Below, piece by piece: positions 1-6,214 of a DNA stretch of 12,128 bases; within the stretch, counting starts at the first letter, position 1; every line of letters begins with the position of its first letter. Below the pieces are notes generated by a model. It had not been told where the DNA came from. It made no database searches and worked only from the letters and a program-made list of their open reading frames with translations. Origin of the DNA: Actinomycetes bacterium (GTDB lineage: Bacteria > Actinomycetota > Acidimicrobiia > Acidimicrobiales > RAAP-2); NCBI GenBank assembly GCA_021801615.1, contig JAJYXS010000092.1, forward strand, positions 1-12,128, written 5' to 3'. The position numbers and the translations under genes were made by a program.

Positions 1-1
1 C

Positions 2-826
2 CGCGTCGGGCTCGGCGTCGTCTCGGCGATGCTGCGCCACCCGGCGCTGCTCGCAATGGAGGTCGCCACGCTCGCGCGCGCCTTCCCGCGACGGCTGACC
101 GTCGGAGTCGGGCTCGGCGTGCCGGCATGGCTCCGCCAGGTCGGTCGCATGCCCGCATCGCCGCTGAGCGCGGTGAGCGAGTGCGTGACGTCCCTGCGGG
201 AGCTGCTCGGCGGCGAGCGCCTCGAGCGCAGCGGCGAGTACTTCTCCTTCGACGGCGTCGAGCTCGCCCACCCGCCAGGAGCCGTCCCGATCCACCTGGG
301 GGTGCTCGGCCGAAGGATGCTGCAGCTCTCCGGGGAGATCGCGGACGGCTCGATCCTCTCGGTGTGCGCCGGCGCCGACTACGTGCGCTGGGCGCGCCGC
401 CGGATCGAGGAGGGAGCGGCCCGCCGAGACGGAGGGACGTCCGGCCAGCGGGTCACGGTGTTCAGCCTCTACGCGGTCGACCCCGACGGGGATCGGGCGC
501 GGCAGGCGGTCCGCCGGCCCCTCGCCTTCTACCTCGCCGCGGACGGGGCCAACGACCTCACGCGCACCGAGGGTGTCGCGGCCACGGTCGCCGAGATCTC
601 AGGGCGCGGAGGAGCCGATGCGCTCGTGGAAGAGATGCCCGACGAGTGGCTGGACCGGCTGGCCGTCTGCGGAACGCCCGCACAGTGCGCAGCCCGCCTC
701 AGGCAGCTCTACGAGGCCGGTGCCGATTCGGTGGCCCTCTTGCCAGTGGACGGCGCTCGCCTGTCCGAGACCGTTCGGCTCACCGCGCGCACAGTCTCGC
801 CTCTGCTCTCGCGCGCTCCGCGATGA
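2..826 (+). CDS. Luciferase-like (LLM class) flavin- or F420-dependent oxidoreductase, 5'-truncated by the window edge
   Basis: The reading frame is open from the first bases of the window, so the N-terminus lies outside; about 274 residues are visible of a family usually 300-350 long. The opening residues (RVGLGVVSAMLRHPALLAME) match the bacterial-luciferase TIM-barrel pattern in which a 'RHP..LA.E..TL' helix is followed by a 'GVGLGVPAWLRQVG' strand. A later 'VPIHLGVLGRRMLQLSGEIADG' stretch (about nt 285-347) fits the family's 'PVYVGA.GP.ml.laGe.aDG' motif, and 'VCGTPAQCAARLRQLYEAGADSVAL' (nt 664-739) is the typical C-terminal 'GtpeevaerL..l.eaGad.v.l' element. Such proteins oxidise or reduce small organic substrates using FMN or F420; substrate and cofactor cannot be told from sequence. 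Its stop overlaps the next gene by ATGA (823-826), so the two are probably translationally coupled. The family call is firm, the specificity unknown. Confidence 0.85.
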   Translation, partial: RVGLGVVSAMLRHPALLAMEVATLARAFPRRLTVGVGLGVPAWLRQVGRMPASPLSAVSECVTSLRELLGGERLERSGEYFSFDGVELAHPPGAVPIHLGVLGRRMLQLSGEIADGSILSVCAGADYVRWARRRIEEGAARRDGGTSGQRVTVFSLYAVDPDGDRARQAVRRPLAFYLAADGANDLTRTEGVAATVAEISGRGGADALVEEMPDEWLDRLAVCGTPAQCAARLRQLYEAGADSVALLPVDGARLSETVRLTARTVSPLLSRAPR

Positions 827-1257
827 CGGCGAAAGAGGGGACCGGCACCAGGGAAGGGGGGACCGGCACCAGGGAGGTCGTCGACCGTCTGTACGCGGCG
901 TTCTTGGCCGGCGACAGCGAGGGGATGCTCGCCACGATGGACGACCGGGTCGCCGTGCGATTCCTCGCCCACGCAGACCTGGAGGGGGTCGACGAGGCTC
1001 GTCGCTACTTCGCGTTCGCACGGCAGCTGTTGCGCGACGTCTCGTTCCACGTCGAGCACGAGATCGTGGACGGCGAATGGGCTGCGGTGCTGTGGCACGA
1101 GACGGCGACGACCGCCACCGGAGAGCCGTGGGCCAACCACGGCGTCGACGTGATCTGCGTGCGCGACGGCAAGGTCTGCGTGCTGCACGAGAACAACGAC
1201 GTCCGCCTCGTCGCGCGGCACTTTCCGAAGTACGACCCTGGACCGGCCGCGTCGTGA
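823..1257 (+). CDS. SnoaL/NTF2-like small protein
   Basis: The gene encodes 144 residues, beginning at the ATG that overlaps the upstream stop (ATGA). No separate strong Shine-Dalgarno is seen, so coupling to the luciferase-like gene is likely. After a low-complexity N-terminus (GTGTREG then GTGTREV) the protein reads 'VVDRLYAAFLAGDSEGMLATMDDRVAVRF', the classic SnoaL-like/NTF2 opening helix pair. Alternating strands follow, including 'WAAVLWHETATTATGEPWANHGVDVICVRDGKVCVLHENNDV', where the '.DGKV....e..D' end of the cone-shaped fold is recognisable. Members include polyketide cyclases, ketosteroid-isomerase-like enzymes, dehydratases and non-enzymatic binders; no diagnostic catalytic pair can be assigned here. 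The gene converges on the DUF917 gene with 44 nt between stops, in which I see no convincing terminator. The fold is fairly certain, the reaction unknown. Confidence 0.8.
   Translation: MTAKEGTGTREGGTGTREVVDRLYAAFLAGDSEGMLATMDDRVAVRFLAHADLEGVDEARRYFAFARQLLRDVSFHVEHEIVDGEWAAVLWHETATTATGEPWANHGVDVICVRDGKVCVLHENNDVRLVARHFPKYDPGPAAS
837..875 (+). repeat. Tandem 21-bp-period duplication at the start of the SnoaL-like gene
   Basis: The 18-bp string GGGGACCGGCACCAGGGA occurs at 837-854 and again at 858-875, a period of 21 bp. Because 21 is a multiple of three, it appears in the protein as two adjacent heptads (GTGTREG, GTGTREV) right after 'MTAKE'. It adds a small disordered-looking N-terminal tail ahead of the folded domain and leaves the frame intact. 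Confidence 0.9.
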
Positions 1258-1301
1258 GCGCCGGTCGGCCCAACGCCCGTGGCGCGATCCTCCGAGGTCG
1301 C

Positions 1302-2405
1302 TCAGCGGACGGCGCCAGCGCCGGGACGCGCGCCGTCCTCGAGGAGCACGGCGTCGAAGTCGAGGCCGAACGCCCTCGGCCCGACGACCTCCAGCGCGCG
1401 CGGCGTTCGCAGCAGCCGGTGGCACGGGAGGATGAGCACGTCCGCCCGCACCCCGTAGCTCACCACCTCGGTCGTGAGGGGGTCGCCTCGCTCGGCGGTC
1501 AAGAGGGTGATGAGGTCCGGCACGGTGGCCACCGGCCGCCCGTCCTCGTAGAGGACCAGGTTCTCGTTCTGGAAGTCGATCCGGACGGTCCTCCCGCTGT
1601 CGGTGTCGCTGCCCTCCAAGACGAGCGAGCCGCGGGCGAACCCCTTGGTGTTCCGGCGCTCGACGTCGACCACCTTCCCTCGCAGGTGCCGGCGCCCTCC
1701 GGTGACGGCGAGGACCGCGTCGCTCGGCTCGACCCCGCTTCGATCGGCGGCGAGGATCGCATCGCCGATCGCTCGGGCGAGGCTCAGCGTCCCGGGGATG
1801 ATCACTCTCTTGCAGAGCTCTCCGCGCATCGGCGTGGTCGCGACGCCGGCGTGCCCGCCCATCGCCACGGTGGCGGCACGCGCGATGCGCTCGAGCCAGC
1901 CGGCGTCCACGACCTCGCTCAGGACCAGGACGTTTCCCCGCTCGTCGGCCAGGGCGGATGGTGCGCTCGCCGCGCCGTAGATGAGATAGGAGGTCATCTG
2001 CAGCTCGGGGAACGCCCGCCCCATCCCGTCGCCGTCGATCAGGGGCACCCCGGCCGAGGCAGCCACCACCATCGCCGCCATCGAGTTCCCGCCGCCCATC
2101 TCGAAGGGCGCCACGGCGTCGACCGTCCGGCCGAGCTGACGCTCCAGCTGGCGCAGCGCGGCCGGCTCCTCGTCGCCGCCCGGCAGCTTCTCGTAGCTGA
2201 CGACCGGCGAGCCCATGGCGCCGCACACCGCGACCAGCGCGTCGTCGTCGAGCTCCTCGGGGAGGATCACCTCGACCGCTCTTCCCGCCCGCAGGCATTC
2301 CCGCACGCGCAGGTGACCGATGTAGGGGTTCCCGCCTCCGCCGGAACCGAGGACCGCAGCCCCCACCGAGACCGGACGGAGGTCGTCCTCGCACAGTTCC
2401 CACAC
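1302..2405 (-). CDS. DUF917 family protein (S-methyl-thiohydantoin desulfurase-like)
   Basis: The GTG start at 2405 gives 367 residues, the usual size of the family. It is preferred to the upstream in-frame GTG at 2465 because GGGAGG lies 5 nt before it and because DUF917 proteins begin just this way, with 'WELCEDDLRPVSVGAAVLGSGGGGNP' at residues 2-27. Family motifs visible are the glycine-rich LGSGGGGNP (19-27), 'FEMGGGNS' (101-108) and 'DGDGMGRAFPELQM' (124-137), with 'GGHAGVATTPMRGE' further on. The family is known from neighbours and a few characterised members that act on hydantoin or S-methyl-thiohydantoin rings, often beside or fused to short HyuA-like proteins. Here it is divergent from the operon holding such a HyuA, with the hydroxylase genes in between. 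A role in ring opening or desulfurisation is inference; the family assignment is strong. Confidence 0.88.
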   Translation of the reverse strand: MWELCEDDLRPVSVGAAVLGSGGGGNPYIGHLRVRECLRAGRAVEVILPEELDDDALVAVCGAMGSPVVSYEKLPGGDEEPAALRQLERQLGRTVDAVAPFEMGGGNSMAAMVVAASAGVPLIDGDGMGRAFPELQMTSYLIYGAASAPSALADERGNVLVLSEVVDAGWLERIARAATVAMGGHAGVATTPMRGELCKRVIIPGTLSLARAIGDAILAADRSGVEPSDAVLAVTGGRRHLRGKVVDVERRNTKGFARGSLVLEGSDTDSGRTVRIDFQNENLVLYEDGRPVATVPDLITLLTAERGDPLTTEVVSYGVRADVLILPCHRLLRTPRALEVVGPRAFGLDFDAVLLEDGARPGAGAVR

Positions 2406-2410
2406 GTAGG

Positions 2411-2416
2411 CCTCCC
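2411..2416 (-). promoter_or_regulatory. Shine-Dalgarno deciding the DUF917 start
   Basis: On the - strand the sequence is GGGAGG, then CCTAC, then GTG: a near-perfect ribosome site with 5-nt spacing. It selects the GTG at 2405 and removes 20 residues from the longest possible frame. Confidence 0.8.
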
Positions 2417-2449
2417 GATGCCGCTTTGCGTGCCAGCGCCCGGCTGTTT

Positions 2450-2464
2450 TGGACGCTTCGTCCA
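2450..2464. promoter_or_regulatory. 15-bp palindrome, candidate IclR-type operator
   Basis: TGGACG-CTT-CGTCCA is a perfect inverted repeat with 6-bp arms and a 3-bp centre in the 89-nt region between the divergent DUF917 and hydroxylase genes. Its length and TGG...CCA ends resemble the known E. coli IclR half-site pattern (TGGAAAT-N-ATTTCCA). It lies about 30-45 bp upstream of the proposed hydroxylase transcription start and beside the candidate DUF917 -10, where one bound regulator could affect both directions. An IclR gene is the last + strand gene of this cluster. The binding assignment is inference. Confidence 0.5.
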
Positions 2465-2465
2465 C

Positions 2466-2471
2466 AACGTA
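2466..2471 (-). promoter_or_regulatory. Candidate -10 element for the DUF917 gene
   Basis: On the - strand TACGTT fits the actinobacterial TANNNT -10 pattern and would start a transcript near 2459, leaving a leader of about 54 nt to the GTG at 2405. I find no good -35. The same hexamer occurs as the -10 proposed for the solute-binding protein gene. This is a weak, single-box prediction. Confidence 0.35.
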
Positions 2472-2482
2472 CCATCGACGGT

Positions 2483-2488
2483 TACACT
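2483..2488 (+). promoter_or_regulatory. Candidate -10 of a leaderless promoter for the hydroxylase operon
   Basis: TACACT fits TANNNT and lies exactly 6 nt before the ATG at 2495, which would place the transcription start on or next to the A of the start codon. No Shine-Dalgarno precedes this ATG. That combination is the usual arrangement of leaderless actinobacterial genes. No convincing -35 is seen, so an activator may be involved. Confidence 0.5.
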
Positions 2489-2494
2489 GCTCCG

Positions 2495-3403
2495 ATGATG
2501 GCGCCGGTCGCGGAGTTCCGATCTGCCTGCAGCACCGAGGAGGCGGTCACCTGGCTCGCAGAGCTCGGTGCCGACGGGTGCGTGCTCGCCGGCGGTACCG
2601 ACGTGATGATGCAGTACGCGCGCCACGAGCTCGGTCCTGCCGCGTTCGTCCACATCGAGGGGATCGAGGAGCTGGCCGGGGTGGGACGCGACGGCGTCGT
2701 GCGCATCGGCGCGCTCGTCACCCATCGTCGCCTCGCGGAGGATGCGGCGCTCCGCACGTCGAATCCTGCGCTCGCCGACGCCGCGGCGACGGTCGGCGGA
2801 TGGCAGACCCAGAGCGTCGGCACGCTCGGTGGGAATTTGTGCAACGGGTCGCCGGCGGCGGACAGCGCGCCGCCGCTCCTCGTCGCCGACGCGACGGTCG
2901 AGCTGCAGAGTCGCGCTGGTATCAGGCGGGTCCCCTTGGAGGAGTTCTTCCTCGGGCGTCGTCGCGTGGACCGGCGCCCCGAGGAGCTCCTCACGGCGGT
3001 GGAAGTCGAGCCACTCGGGTCCAGACAAGCCGAGGTGTACCTGAAGGTCGGCCGGCGCGGCGCCATGGTGGTCGCCGTCGTCGGGCTCGCGGCACGTCTG
3101 AGCTTCGACGCGCGAGGTGCCATTGCCGCTGCTCGTGTGGCGCTGTGCTCGGCCGCGCCGACGCCGCTGCGCGTGCGCTCCGTCGAGCAGGCCCTGGTCG
3201 GGCTCGACGCTGCACTGCCCGGGTGGCAGGACGCCACGAGCCCGTCACTGCGCGACGGGATCGATGCCCTCATGCACGCGGTGTCACCCATCGGCGACCT
3301 CCGCTCGTCGGAGGCGTACCGGCGAGCGGTGCTCCCGGGGCTGCTCGCCCGGGCGATCGAGATCTGCCGCGCACGCGCGGGCGTCGGCGTTCCTGAAGGG
3401 TAG
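2495..3403 (+). CDS. Molybdenum hydroxylase, FAD-binding medium subunit (CoxM/XdhB-like)
   Basis: The gene encodes 302 residues, close to the usual 280-300. The FAD-binding PCMH-type fold is shown by the two flavin diphosphate loops: 'VLAGGTDVMM' (30-39) and 'SVGTLGGNLCNGSPAADSAPPLL' (107-129). The C-terminal CO-dehydrogenase flavoprotein domain follows ('YLKVGRRGAMVVAVVGLAA'). The protein passes electrons from the 2Fe-2S subunit to an external acceptor. The start is the first of two ATGs (2495, 2498); a longer frame from 2426 would run through the promoter and palindrome and adds nothing family-like. It is the first gene of the + operon, and only 7 nt separate it from the iron-sulfur subunit gene. 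The subunit role is certain; the substrate is unknown. Confidence 0.92.
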   Translation: MMAPVAEFRSACSTEEAVTWLAELGADGCVLAGGTDVMMQYARHELGPAAFVHIEGIEELAGVGRDGVVRIGALVTHRRLAEDAALRTSNPALADAAATVGGWQTQSVGTLGGNLCNGSPAADSAPPLLVADATVELQSRAGIRRVPLEEFFLGRRRVDRRPEELLTAVEVEPLGSRQAEVYLKVGRRGAMVVAVVGLAARLSFDARGAIAAARVALCSAAPTPLRVRSVEQALVGLDAALPGWQDATSPSLRDGIDALMHAVSPIGDLRSSEAYRRAVLPGLLARAIEICRARAGVGVPEG

Positions 3404-3410
3404 GTGTGCC

Positions 3411-3875
3411 GTGGAGATCGAGGTCACTGTGAACGGGGTCGTACGCGGCGTCGAGGTGCGCCCGCACGAGACGCTGCTCGCGCTGCTGCGCGATCGGCTC
3501 GGGCTGCGCGGCGCCAAGAACGGTTGCAGCGAGGGCGAGTGCGGCGCGTGCACCGTGCTGCTCGACGGAGCACCGATCGACGCGTGCATCTACCCGGCAG
3601 CGGCCTGCGCAGGACGTTCGGTCACCACCGTCGAAGGTCTCGCGCCTCCAGACGGGGAGCTGACTGCGCTGCAGCGGGCGTTCGTGGACAGCGGCGCGGT
3701 CCAGTGCGGGTTCTGCACGCCGGGCTTGCTCATGACCCTCCATGCGCTTCTCGCGGAGCGTGCTGCGCCGAGCGAGGCCGAGGTCCGGCGTGCGATCGTG
3801 GGCAACATCTGCCGCTGCACGGGGTACGCGCACGTCGTGGACGCCGTCGCACAGGCCGTGGGAGCCCGGCGGTGA
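3411..3875 (+). CDS. Molybdenum hydroxylase, 2Fe-2S small subunit (CoxS/XdhC-like)
   Basis: The gene encodes 154 residues from a GTG with AGG 6 nt before it. The N-terminal plant-type ferredoxin domain carries cluster ligands C39, C44, C47 and C59 in 'GAKNGCSEGECGACTVLLDG...DAC'. The C-terminal helical [2Fe-2S]-binding domain carries C99, C102, C134 and C136 in 'VQCGFCTPGLLM' and 'GNICRCTGY'. All eight ligands are present, so both clusters should form. In this family the clusters carry electrons from the molybdenum site to FAD. The stop overlaps the start of the large-subunit gene by four bases (GTGA). There is no export signal, so the complex should be cytoplasmic. Confidence 0.95.
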   Translation: MEIEVTVNGVVRGVEVRPHETLLALLRDRLGLRGAKNGCSEGECGACTVLLDGAPIDACIYPAAACAGRSVTTVEGLAPPDGELTALQRAFVDSGAVQCGFCTPGLLMTLHALLAERAAPSEAEVRRAIVGNICRCTGYAHVVDAVAQAVGARR

Positions 3876-6214
3876 CCGTGGCGGTTGGTCGCAGCGTGGC
3901 CCGGAGCGACGGCGAGGCGAAGGTCCGCGGGGTCGCCGACTACGGCGTCGACGTCGTGCTTCCCGGGATGTGCCACGGAGCGCTGTGGCGAGCGCCCGTC
4001 CCCTCCGCGCGCGTCGTGTCGATCGACGCCGAGGCGGCGCGGCGCGTCCCCGGGGTCCTCGCCGTGCTGACCGGCGCCGACGTCGAGAACCGGCCCACGG
4101 GGATCTCCCTCTGCGATCAGCCGCTCTTCGCCTGGCCGCTCGTGCGCTACGAGGGCGAGCCGGTCGCGGCGGTCGCTGCCGAGACGGTAGAGGCGCTCGA
4201 GGAGTCACTCGGGCTTCTCCGGGTGGAGCTGGCCGAGACCCCGGCCGTGGCCGACCTCGCCTCGGCGCTCGCCCCGGACGCTCCCCTCGTCCATCCCGAC
4301 TGGGCCTCCTATGCCAGCCTGTCCGGTGCGCAGTGGCCCCGTGAGCGCAACGTCGTCTGCGAGCTGTTCTCCGACACCGGTGGCGTCGACCAGGCGTTCT
4401 CCTCCGCCGCGCACGTGGTCGAGGACACCTACCGCGCGGACCGCCAGTACCAGGCGTCTCTCGAGCCGCACGTCGCGGTGGCCGAGTACGGCGCCGGCCG
4501 TTTCACGCTGCACGTCGCGCACCAGTTCCCCTTCAACGTGCGCGACCGCGTCGCGAGCGCCCTCGGTGTCCGTCCCTCGGAGGTCCGGGTCGTCGGCCAC
4601 CACATCGGCGGCGGGTTCGGCGCGAAGCTCGACGTCTCGCTCGAGCCGTACGCGGCGCTCCTCGCCCGTGCCGTCGGCCGCCCCGTCCGGATGGAGAACG
4701 GGCGTTCGGAGGACCTGATGACGGCGCAGTGCAGGGAGAACGCCGTCGTCACGATCCGCTCCGCGCTGTCGGAGAGCGGGGAGCTGCTCGCGTGCGACTT
4801 CGACGTCGTCTTCGACTCGGGCGCCTATGCGATCGACGCCCCGTACCTCGCGAGCATGCCGATGTTCGCGGTCGGGTCCATCTACCGCGTCGGGCAGGCA
4901 CGCGTGCGGTGCCGTGCCGTCTACACGAACAGCTCGCCGACCGGCGCGTTCCGAGGCGTGAGCGGGACCTACCTCGTCTTCGCCGTCGAACGTCATCTCG
5001 ACCACATCGCCCGGGAGCTCGGCCTCGACCGACGCGAGCTGCGCCTTCGCCATCTGCGTCGAAGCGGCGAGAAGATGCTGAACGGCCAGACCCTCGCCGA
5101 CGCGGACATCCTGAGGGAGTGCTTCGACCGTGCCGAAGAGCTGGCTCCGTTCTCCAGCCTCGGCAAGGGGCCGTACCGAGGGGTCGGCATGGCGGCGTGC
5201 GTCTGGCTCACGAACCCGCTCGCCGGCAGCGCGGTGGTGAAACTGAACGAGGACGGGACCGTGGGCCTCGTCACCGCGGCGACCGACAACGGATCGGGTG
5301 CGGTCACGATGGGGCTCCGCCAGATCGCCGCCGAGGAGCTCGGAGTCGACGCTCTCGACGTCGTGATCTCCATGCCCGACACCGACGTCTCGGGGTACGA
5401 CGCCGGCTCACAGGGCAGCCGCACCACCCGGGTCGTGGGGATGGCGGTGAAGGCGGCTGCCGAACGGGTGCGCGAGCGCGCCCTTGCGGTCGCCGCGGAC
5501 CACCTCGAGATCTCGCCGGCCGATCTCGAGCTCGCCGCCGGCAGCGTGCAGGTGCGCGGAGCTCCCTCCCGTCGCCTGCAGCTGGCGGAGGTCGCGAAGC
5601 TCGCCGCTGCGCACGGCGGTCCGATCACGGGAGCCGGGTCCTACTCCACGCCGATGCCCGCCTACGCTCCGACGTGCGCGACCGGGCTCCTCTTCCCCGT
5701 CTTCCCGACGCCGACCTACCACCTGCACGTGGCAGAGGTGGAGGTCGATCCCTCGACCGGCAACGTGCGCGTCCTGCGCTACATCGTCGTCCAGGAGGTC
5801 GGACGCGTGGTCAATCCGACCGGGGTCGTGGGCCAGATCCAAGGCGGTGTCGCCCAAGGGCTGGGCTACGCCCTGTGGGAATGGCTGGCGCTCGAGGGCG
5901 GCCGGTACCGCCAGCGCACCTTCGAAAGCTACGGCCTGCCGCTGTCGGTGGACGTGCCGCGCGTGGAGGTCGTGACGCTGGAGCACCCGGACCCCGAGTC
6001 CCCCTACGGCGCCAAGGGCGTCGCCGAGCCGCCCGTCGTCCCCGTTGCCGCCGCGGTCGCGAACGCGGTCTCCGACGCGATCGGCGCGGAGATCAACTGC
6101 ATCCCGATCCTCCCCGAGGCGGTCCTCGACGCGCTCGCCTCGCAGGACGGGGCGGGCGCCCGGGGCGTGCACCTTTCGCGAGGAGGCGCCGGTGCCGAAG
6201 CGGGGGGAGCATGA
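3872..6214 (+). CDS. Molybdenum hydroxylase, molybdopterin-binding large subunit (xanthine dehydrogenase/CoxL-like)
   Basis: The gene encodes 780 residues, the normal length, from a GTG overlapping the previous stop. The order is the a/b-hammerhead domain (about 1-125), then molybdopterin-binding domains with 'HHIGGGFGAKLDVSLEP' (G246-K252), 'SSPTGAFRGVSGTY' (R361), 'GSQGSRTTR' (Q514) and 'GAKGVAEPP' with the conserved catalytic glutamate E719. The glycine-rich loop reads AKLD where xanthine dehydrogenases have GKE, so the purine-binding glutamate is missing. The active-site loop is GAFRGVSGT, not the AYxCSFR of form I CO dehydrogenase or AYRGAGR of form II. The enzyme is thus a hydroxylase of unknown, probably non-purine, substrate. 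A 25-30-residue Gly/Ala-rich tail follows the conserved end. No maturation gene (CoxF/XdhC type) is in the window. The stop overlaps the next ATG (ATGA). Confidence 0.93.
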   Translation: MTVAVGRSVARSDGEAKVRGVADYGVDVVLPGMCHGALWRAPVPSARVVSIDAEAARRVPGVLAVLTGADVENRPTGISLCDQPLFAWPLVRYEGEPVAAVAAETVEALEESLGLLRVELAETPAVADLASALAPDAPLVHPDWASYASLSGAQWPRERNVVCELFSDTGGVDQAFSSAAHVVEDTYRADRQYQASLEPHVAVAEYGAGRFTLHVAHQFPFNVRDRVASALGVRPSEVRVVGHHIGGGFGAKLDVSLEPYAALLARAVGRPVRMENGRSEDLMTAQCRENAVVTIRSALSESGELLACDFDVVFDSGAYAIDAPYLASMPMFAVGSIYRVGQARVRCRAVYTNSSPTGAFRGVSGTYLVFAVERHLDHIARELGLDRRELRLRHLRRSGEKMLNGQTLADADILRECFDRAEELAPFSSLGKGPYRGVGMAACVWLTNPLAGSAVVKLNEDGTVGLVTAATDNGSGAVTMGLRQIAAEELGVDALDVVISMPDTDVSGYDAGSQGSRTTRVVGMAVKAAAERVRERALAVAADHLEISPADLELAAGSVQVRGAPSRRLQLAEVAKLAAAHGGPITGAGSYSTPMPAYAPTCATGLLFPVFPTPTYHLHVAEVEVDPSTGNVRVLRYIVVQEVGRVVNPTGVVGQIQGGVAQGLGYALWEWLALEGGRYRQRTFESYGLPLSVDVPRVEVVTLEHPDPESPYGAKGVAEPPVVPVAAAVANAVSDAIGAEINCIPILPEAVLDALASQDGAGARGVHLSRGGAGAEAGGA

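Noticed and set aside
1258..1301. Terminator between the SnoaL-like and DUF917 stops
   Set aside because: Only a 5-bp GCGCC/GGCGC pairing with a long loop is present, too weak to call.
2406..2465. Longer DUF917 start at GTG 2465
   Set aside because: The added 20 residues are not family-like, and the strong GGGAGG site selects the GTG at 2405.
709..2475. Very long alternative open frames across 573-2498 (+) and 709-2475 (-)
   Set aside because: They run antisense or out of frame to the luciferase-like, SnoaL-like and DUF917 genes, are Arg/Gly/Pro-rich and show no family motif; this is typical of high-GC shadow frames.
4729..6210. Upstream extension of the HyuA-like frame
   Set aside because: The extension is an Arg-rich shadow of the large-subunit gene; family sequence begins at the ATG at 6211.
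3872..6214. Form I aerobic CO dehydrogenase large subunit
   Set aside because: The AYxCSFR active-site loop is absent; the loop reads GAFRGVSGT, so only a general molybdenum hydroxylase call is supported.
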